Of a stretch of DNA of 19,111 bases, positions 14,106 to 19,111 are shown piece after piece (position 1 is the stretch's first letter; every line of letters begins with the position of its first letter). The position numbers were made by a program, and so were the translations under genes. The notes below the pieces were generated by a model. It searched no databases, had not been told where the DNA came from, and was given only the letters and a program-made list of their open reading frames with translations. Source of the DNA: Ruminococcaceae bacterium UBA1691 (GTDB lineage: Bacteria; Bacillota; Clostridia; Oscillospirales; Acutalibacteraceae); assembly GCA_002320555.1 (NCBI GenBank), contig DCJV01000121.1, positions 1-19,111 of the forward strand. Reading direction: 5' to 3'.

Positions 14106-15329
14106 TCAGGTACGGTAATCGCCGTTAATTTTAACGTAATCATACGTCAAATCACATCCGAAGGCCTCCGCGCAGGCCGCACCATCGTGCAGGCGCACAT
14201 CGATCTTGATTTCCTCCTCCAGGAGGACTTGCTTCGCCTGCTCTTCGCTGAAGGGAATGCCCGCTCCGTTCTGGCATACCTCCACACGCCCTGCGGGAGA
14301 GGCGAACGATACATCTGCTTTCGTCACGTCAATTTCTGCCCCGGCATATCCCATGGCGCACAGCACGCGGCCCCAGTTTGCGTCCGCGCCGAACATCGCT
14401 GTTTTCACAAGGGAAGAGCAGATCACGCTTTTCGCCACTGTGCGGGCGGTGCCCTGATCCTTTGCGCCGCTAACCTCGCAGACCACCAGCTTGGTTGCTC
14501 CCTCGCCGTCGCGCGCCATTTCCCGCGCAATACGGATGAGGAGGGTGGAAAGCATCTGTGTAAACAGCGCAAAATCCTCGTTCTCCGAGACGATCTCCCG
14601 GTTCTCCGCCTTGCCGGAGGCCATGATGCAGGCCATATCGTTGGTCGATGTATCGCCGTCGATGCTGAGCATATTGAAGCTGTCCGCCACCGCCGCCGTC
14701 AGCGCTTTTTGGAGCATCGGGGAGGAGATCGCCACGTCCGTCGTAATAAAGCAGAGCATGGTCGCCATATTGGGATGGATCATGCCGGAGCCTTTTGAGA
14801 TCGCCCCGATGGTGCATTCCTTACCGCCGAGCGTAAAGGTGAGTGCAAATTCTTTTTTGCGCGTATCCGTCGTCATGATCGCCTGTGCGGCATTGCCGGA
14901 GCCGTCTTTTGAAAGCTCATTGACAAGATGAGGCATACCGCTCTTCACTGGATCAAGATCGAGCGGCTGCCCGATGACCCCTGTGGAGGCAACGATCACC
15001 TCGCCCGGAGAAATCCCCAGCGCCTTTGCCGTGATTTCACACATTCCTTCTGCCTTTTCAATGCCATCTGCATTGCAGGTGTTCGCAATGCCGCTGTTGC
15101 ACACAACGGCGCGAGCCTTGCCGGCCGCCAGATGTTTTTTCGTCACCGTGACGGGCGCGCCGCAGACCAGATTCTGCGTGTAAACGGCGGCTGCATTGCA
15201 AAGGCAGTCCGCTGAAATCAGCGCGAGGTCGCGCTTCGACTTGTTTTTTCGAATTCCACAGTGGACGCCTGCCGCAGTAAAGCCTTTTGCCGCGGCAACC
15301 CCACCGGGGATAAATGAGCATGTTACCAT
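14106..15329 (-). CDS. argJ: Ornithine acetyltransferase / N-acetylglutamate synthase
   Basis: It moves the acetyl group from N-acetylornithine to glutamate, recycling it, and may also make N-acetylglutamate from acetyl-CoA. The 407-residue precursor self-cleaves before Thr190 in HPNMATML (185-192), just after KGSGMI, into two chains with Thr190 as nucleophile. Other family features are GVTSTGVIG-like VIVASTGVIG and the C-terminal GANWGR. Presence of argJ without argE or argA in the cluster indicates the cyclic pathway. Whether it is bifunctional cannot be read from sequence. The ATG lies 11 bases after GGAAGGA. The gene begins 26 bases after the small lipoprotein ORF, within one transcription unit. 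Confidence 0.94.
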   Translation of the reverse strand: MVTCSFIPGGVAAAKGFTAAGVHCGIRKNKSKRDLALISADCLCNAAAVYTQNLVCGAPVTVTKKHLAAGKARAVVCNSGIANTCNADGIEKAEGMCEITAKALGISPGEVIVASTGVIGQPLDLDPVKSGMPHLVNELSKDGSGNAAQAIMTTDTRKKEFALTFTLGGKECTIGAISKGSGMIHPNMATMLCFITTDVAISSPMLQKALTAAVADSFNMLSIDGDTSTNDMACIMASGKAENREIVSENEDFALFTQMLSTLLIRIAREMARDGEGATKLVVCEVSGAKDQGTARTVAKSVICSSLVKTAMFGADANWGRVLCAMGYAGAEIDVTKADVSFASPAGRVEVCQNGAGIPFSEEQAKQVLLEEEIKIDVRLHDGAACAEAFGCDLTYDYVKINGDYRT

Positions 15330-15355
15330 TGATAGAACCGTCCTTCCTGCCTAGG

Positions 15356-15640
15356 TTAATCCTTATGCTTCCTGCGGAACAGCGCAAGGCCGCCAAATCC
15401 GCTGATAATCGCCATATAAAAGCCCAAATTATAAGGAAATCCCGTATTGTGCGCTTCATAGATCTGATAGTTGCCAAAAAATGAAAGAATCAGGGAAATT
15501 GGCGCAATCCATCCGTGCCAGATGCCTGTAAAGAAACCTGCCGCGTCGGCGGAGGCCGTCCGGTGCGGTATGCAACCGCTCAGCAAAAACAGCAGGCAGA
15601 GCACCAGCAAAACAATTGCGACCCATTGTCTTCTTTTCAT
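15356..15640 (-). CDS. Small lipoprotein with a membrane segment, in the arg operon
   Basis: A 94-residue protein whose first 23 residues are a lipoprotein signal (basic KRR, long Leu/Val core, lipobox LLSGC with Cys23). The rest carries aromatic GFFTGIWHGWIAPISLI, then NYQIYEAHNTGFPYNLGFYMAIISGFGGLALF, and ends in a basic RRKHKD tail. This suggests one or two more membrane segments. I recall similar short membrane proteins of unknown function in Firmicutes and Bacteroidetes, but cannot name a family. It lies 48 bases after argC and 26 before argJ, so it is probably co-transcribed with the arginine genes. No enzyme feature links it to arginine. The ATG at 15640 follows AGGAAAGG by about 12 bases; an in-frame ATG at 15652 adds four residues. 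Confidence 0.8.
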   Translation of the reverse strand: MKRRQWVAIVLLVLCLLFLLSGCIPHRTASADAAGFFTGIWHGWIAPISLILSFFGNYQIYEAHNTGFPYNLGFYMAIISGFGGLALFRRKHKD

Positions 15641-15688
15641 GGCAGGTTCCATCCTTTCCTGAGCGGCAGCCCTCAAGCCAGCCGTATT

Positions 15689-16723
15689 TTAAAAACAGGT
15701 GGGAATCATATGAAGCCCCATATCCTCCGGCAGGCCGAACAGCAGGTTCATATTCTGCACTGCCTGCCCCGCCGCGCCCTTGACCATATTGTCGAGCGCA
15801 GAAACGACGATGAGCGTCCCGGTCCGGGGATCAAGATGCAGAGAAATATCGCAGAAATTACTGCACCGCACATTGCGCAGGTTCGCCGTCTTGCCCGCCC
15901 CCAACACGCGGACGAACCGCTCTTTACAGTATGCATCCTCATAAGCACTGCGGACTTCTTCCTCCGTCACGCCCTCCTTCAGGCGCGCATACATTGTAGA
16001 AATAATCCCCCGGTTGAGCGGCAGCAGATGTGGCACAAAGACGACCTTCAGCTTTTCGCCTGCCACTGTGGAGAGCGTCTGCTCGATCTCCGGCGTGTGG
16101 CGGTGCGCCGCAATCTTATAGGGGGAGAATGCCTCGTTGCAATTGGGAAAATGCGCCGTCTCGCTGGGGGAGCGGCCGGAACCTGTCACGCCGGATTTGG
16201 AATCGATCACGATCCCCTGCGGCTCGATGAGCCCCTCCCGCAAAGCGGGCGCAAGCCCCAGCGCCACGCTCGTAGGGTAACAGCCGGGGTTTGCAAGGAT
16301 ACGCGTTTTTGTGATCTTCTCACGGAACAGCTCCGGCAGCGCATAAACCGCCTGGCTATGCAGCTCCTGATGCGTATAGGCCCCGCCGTACCACTGCGCA
16401 TAATCCGATTCTTCCTTCAGGCGGAAATCCGCGCCAAGATCGATGAAGGCCACATCCTTCTCCGCGCACTGCGCCGCGAATTCCTGTGAAATTCCATGCT
16501 GCACGCAGGCGAAGATAACGTCGCTCTTCTCGATCGCCTCCTGCGCGGAGCAGCAAGGTAGATCGCACAGCCCGTAAAGGGAGGGGTACACCTCGCTAAC
16601 CGCCTTTCCCTCAAAGCTCACGGAGCTGACGGCCGCAAGCTCCGCCTGCGGATGGTTGAGTAGAATCCGGATCAATTCAACGCCCGCATAGCCGGTGGCG
16701 CCGATGATACCTACTTTTATCAT
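15689..16723 (-). CDS. argC: N-acetyl-gamma-glutamyl-phosphate reductase
   Basis: It reduces N-acetylglutamyl phosphate to the semialdehyde with NADPH, third step of ornithine synthesis. The 344 residues match the family. GATGYAGVELIRIL (8-21) binds NADP, the catalytic cysteine is Cys148 in LANPGCYPTS, and later motifs include DSKSGVTGSGR and FVPHLLPLNRGI. The ATG at 16723 sits eight bases after AAAGGAG, which itself overlaps the argH stop codon, so argH and argC are translationally coupled. The longer open frame to 16834 runs back into argH and is not a real extension. The 3' end is followed by the small lipoprotein gene and argJ. Confidence 0.95.
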   Translation of the reverse strand: MIKVGIIGATGYAGVELIRILLNHPQAELAAVSSVSFEGKAVSEVYPSLYGLCDLPCCSAQEAIEKSDVIFACVQHGISQEFAAQCAEKDVAFIDLGADFRLKEESDYAQWYGGAYTHQELHSQAVYALPELFREKITKTRILANPGCYPTSVALGLAPALREGLIEPQGIVIDSKSGVTGSGRSPSETAHFPNCNEAFSPYKIAAHRHTPEIEQTLSTVAGEKLKVVFVPHLLPLNRGIISTMYARLKEGVTEEEVRSAYEDAYCKERFVRVLGAGKTANLRNVRCSNFCDISLHLDPRTGTLIVVSALDNMVKGAAGQAVQNMNLLFGLPEDMGLHMIPTCF

Positions 16724-16737
16724 AAATAGTCTCCTTT

Positions 16738-18117
16738 TTATTCGCCTTTCTGAATCAAAGCCCTCACGCGCTGTGCCTGCGCACGCACATTGTCCGGCGC
16801 CGGGCCGCCCAGCGGCGTGCGGTCGGACACGCATTTTTCCAGGGAGATCGCCTCATACACGCCCTCGTCGAAGAGCTCGCACACTTCTCTGTAGGCTTCC
16901 AGTGGCAGCGTTTCCAACGTCAGCCCCTCGCGGATGCAGCGGGCGACCAGTTCGCCCGTCGCCTTATAGGCATCGCGGAAGGGAAGCCCCTTGCCAACCA
17001 GGAAGTCCGCGCAGTCCGTCGCGTTGATAAAGCCACCGGCGGCCGCCTTACGCATGTTCTGTGGTAGCACGGTCATCGTATCGATCATGGGGACAAACGC
17101 GGTCAGGCAGAGCTTTACCGTATCAAACGCGTCGAAGATCGCATCCTTATCCTCCTGCATATCCTTGTTGTAGGCAAGCGGCAGGCTCTTCATCACAGCC
17201 AGCAGCGTCATCACATCGCCGAAGACGCGGCCCGATTTGCCGCGGACGAGCTCGGCAATATCCGGGTTTTTCTTCTGCGGCATGATACTGGAGCCGGTAG
17301 AAAAAGCGTCGTCCAACTCAATAAACTTGAACTCCCAGGAGCACCACAGCACAATTTCCTCGGAAAAGCGGGAGAGATGCATCATCAAAATCGCTATCGC
17401 CGAGGCGAGCTCAATGCAGTAATCCCGGTCGGATACGCCGTCCAGTGAATTCTGGGAGACAGCGGAAAAACCGAGCAGGGCGGCGGACTGGGCCCGGTCG
17501 ATAGGGTAGGTCGTCGCCGCGAGCGCGCCGGAGCCCAAGGGGCAAACATCCATGCGCTTTTTGGCATCCGCGATCCGGCCGAGATCGCGCTGGAACATCT
17601 CCGCATAGGCCATCAGATGATGCCCGAAGGTGATTGGCTGAGCGCGCTGCAAATGCGTATAGCCCGGCATCACTGTACCGGCGTGCTCCTCCGCTTTGGC
17701 GCAGAGCACAAGGATTAGTTCCTTGATCTGCTTCGTCACCGCATCGCACTCATCTCTCAGATACAGCCGTAGGTCGAGCGCGACCTGGTCATTCCTGCTG
17801 CGGGCGGTATGAAGGCGCTTCCCCGCCTCGCCGATGCGGGCGGTGAGCTCCGCCTCCACGAAGGTATGGATATCCTCCGCATCGGGATCGATCGGAAGCT
17901 TTCCGCTCCGAATATCGTCGAGCAGGCCCTGCAGGCCGCTGAGAATCTCCTCTTGATCCTTCTCCCCGATGATGCCGCAGGCCCCCAGCATCGTGGCATG
18001 CGCCATACTCCCCCGGATATCCTGCTCGTACATCCGGCTGTCAAAGGAGATAGAGGAATTGAAATCATTGGTCTTTTGATCGGCCTCCTTGGAAAAACGA
18101 CCTGTCCATAGTTTCAT
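16738..18117 (-). CDS. argH: Argininosuccinate lyase
   Basis: It splits argininosuccinate into arginine and fumarate, the last pathway step, as a cytoplasmic homotetramer. The 459 residues have MKLWTGRFSK at the N-terminus, HTARSRNDQV (103-112), TGSSIMPQKKNPD (274-286, the fumarase/aspartase-superfamily signature with the catalytic serine loop), and the family length. The ATG at 18117 follows AAAGGA by about 11 bases; an in-frame ATG at 18129 abuts that site and would add four residues. It lies 127 bases downstream of argG. That gap is filled by two stable hairpins. argC follows after 14 bases. Confidence 0.95.
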   Translation of the reverse strand: MKLWTGRFSKEADQKTNDFNSSISFDSRMYEQDIRGSMAHATMLGACGIIGEKDQEEILSGLQGLLDDIRSGKLPIDPDAEDIHTFVEAELTARIGEAGKRLHTARSRNDQVALDLRLYLRDECDAVTKQIKELILVLCAKAEEHAGTVMPGYTHLQRAQPITFGHHLMAYAEMFQRDLGRIADAKKRMDVCPLGSGALAATTYPIDRAQSAALLGFSAVSQNSLDGVSDRDYCIELASAIAILMMHLSRFSEEIVLWCSWEFKFIELDDAFSTGSSIMPQKKNPDIAELVRGKSGRVFGDVMTLLAVMKSLPLAYNKDMQEDKDAIFDAFDTVKLCLTAFVPMIDTMTVLPQNMRKAAAGGFINATDCADFLVGKGLPFRDAYKATGELVARCIREGLTLETLPLEAYREVCELFDEGVYEAISLEKCVSDRTPLGGPAPDNVRAQAQRVRALIQKGE

Positions 18118-18136
18118 CGCCGTGCTCATCCTTTCC

Positions 18137-18159
18137 CGATTCCGCCGTTGGCAGAATCG
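18137..18159 (-). other. Hairpin just before the argH ribosome site
   Basis: CGATTCTGCC and GGCGGAATCG (minus strand) form a 10-base stem (one G-T) with a 3-base loop, ending about five bases before the AAAGGA site of argH. No T run follows, so it is not a terminator. It could tune argH translation or protect a processed mRNA end. Confidence 0.5.
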
Positions 18160-18160
18160 C

Positions 18161-18210
18161 CATAAGGGCGCGGCCGCAGAAGAACGCTTCTGCAAGTGCC
18201 CGCCCCTATG
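18161..18210 (-). other. Long hairpin between argG and argH
   Basis: CATAGGGGCG pairs with CGCCCTTATG (one wobble), and inside it GCAGAAG-CGTT-CTTCTGC forms a further 7-base stem. No T run follows, so simple termination is unlikely. The position between two operon genes suggests an mRNA processing or stabilising structure. Confidence 0.5.
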
Positions 18211-18244
18211 ATCTCATCACATCATTGATATCACGTTGAATGCC

Positions 18245-19111
18245 TTATTTGCCCTCGCGCTCTGCGTCGAGAATTGCCTTCACCTTAATGGGAAGGCCGA
18301 AGAGGTTGATAAAGCCCTCAGAGTCCTTCTGATTGTATACATCGTCCTCATCAAAGGTTGCGAACGCCTCACTGTAAAGCGAATACGGAGAGGTGACGCC
18401 GGCGTTGATCATATTGCCCTTATAGAGCTTGAGCTTGACGTCGCCTGTAACGGTCTGCTGTGTGCTGTCTACAAACGCGTCGAGCGCCTCGCGCAGAGGG
18501 GTAAACCACTGGCCAAAATAGACGAGCTCCGCATATTTCTGGGCGACGAGCTCCTTATAATGCTGCGTATCGCGGTCAAGCGTGATTGTCTCGAGCACTT
18601 CATGCGCGCGGTACAGAATCGCTCCGCCCGGATTCTCATATACACCGCGGGACTTCATGCCCACGAGCCTGTTTTCAACGATATCCGCAAGGCCGATGCC
18701 ATTTGCACCGCCGATCTGATTGAGCTTCTCGATCATGCTCACGCCGTCGAGCGCTTCGCCGTCGAGCATTGTGGGGACACCCTTTTCGAAGTGAATCGTC
18801 ACATAGGTGGGCTCATCGGGCGCCTGCTCGGGGGAGACGCACATCTCCAGGAAGCCGGGCTTATTATACTGCGGCTCGTTGGCCGGGTCTTCCAGGTCCA
18901 GCCCCTCGTGGGAGAGGTGCCAAAGGTTTTTATCCTTGGAGTAATTGGTCTCGCGGTTGATTTTCAGCGGGATTTGATGCGCTTCCGCATATGCGATCTC
19001 CTCTTCGCGGGACTTAATATTCCAAATGCGCCAGGGGGCGATGATCTTCATGCTAGGCGCAAACTTTTTGATCGCCAGCTCAAATCGAACCTGGTCGTTG
19101 CCCTTGCCTGT
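18245..19111 (-). CDS. argG: Argininosuccinate synthase (5' part missing at window edge)
   Basis: It joins citrulline and aspartate with ATP to form argininosuccinate. The 288 residues visible are the C-terminal two thirds of the protein, since the family is about 400 long. The first in-window codons read TGKGNDQVRFELAIKKF, a conserved motif, and then the family motifs SREEEIAYAEAH and IGLADIVENRLVGMKSRGVYE appear; it ends in AILDAEREGK. The frame has no visible break. It is the first gene of the arginine cluster present here, and its promoter, where an ArgR box would be expected, lies outside the window. Confidence 0.94.
   Translation of the reverse strand, partial: TGKGNDQVRFELAIKKFAPSMKIIAPWRIWNIKSREEEIAYAEAHQIPLKINRETNYSKDKNLWHLSHEGLDLEDPANEPQYNKPGFLEMCVSPEQAPDEPTYVTIHFEKGVPTMLDGEALDGVSMIEKLNQIGGANGIGLADIVENRLVGMKSRGVYENPGGAILYRAHEVLETITLDRDTQHYKELVAQKYAELVYFGQWFTPLREALDAFVDSTQQTVTGDVKLKLYKGNMINAGVTSPYSLYSEAFATFDEDDVYNQKDSEGFINLFGLPIKVKAILDAEREGK

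Noticed and set aside
15515..16489. 324-codon plus-strand ORF
   Set aside because: Antisense to argC and the small lipoprotein gene, with no ribosome site or family features.

Overview
The window reads as chromosomal DNA of a spore-forming, moderately GC-rich Firmicute, most likely class Clostridia. It carries a SpoVT regulator next to a YtvI-type membrane protein, a Gram-positive-type LexA, a DUF3048/YerB lipoprotein, strong AGGAGG-like ribosome sites, and a clustered arginine operon with a cyclic-pathway ArgJ. Most of it is ordinary core metabolism. I see no CRISPR array, tRNA, rRNA, intact insertion sequence or prophage. I found no clear new multi-gene system. The less explained signals are non-coding or small.

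Left part (1-2104): a minus-strand gene starts at 27 and leaves the window. Next comes a possible short minus-strand RNA with a strong terminator (229-343), then lexA (697-1287, +) behind a LexA-type palindrome, a promoter and an unusually long leader. About 530 bases after lexA hold no recognisable gene. A conserved-looking 55-residue ORF lies on the minus strand (1820-1987).

Homoserine/aspartate block (2061-4584, -): hom and lysC form a two-gene operon ending in a strong hairpin terminator. Together they supply steps of the aspartate pathway to threonine, methionine and lysine.

Sporulation and nucleoside block (4767-8228, +): ytvI-like, spoVT and an MTA/SAH-nucleosidase-like gene follow one another as separate units. 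Each ends about 40 bases later in a hairpin of the same recognisable sequence family. A 131-base, inverted-repeat-bounded, GC-rich segment lies between spoVT and the nucleosidase.

Middle (8265-10988): an orphan KdpD-type universal-stress domain protein and a DUF3048 lipoprotein (both -), then decayed fragments of a beta-propeller gene and a ChbG/YdjC-type deacetylase gene fused tail to tail (+).

Arginine block (11008-19111, -): argG (cut by the window edge), argH, argC, a small lipoprotein, argJ, argB, argD and argF are in transcription order, ending in a bidirectional terminator. ArgJ, ArgB, ArgC and ArgD take glutamate to ornithine through acetylated intermediates, with ArgJ recycling the acetyl group. 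ArgF, ArgG and ArgH turn ornithine into arginine. The small lipoprotein between argC and argJ has no known arginine role.
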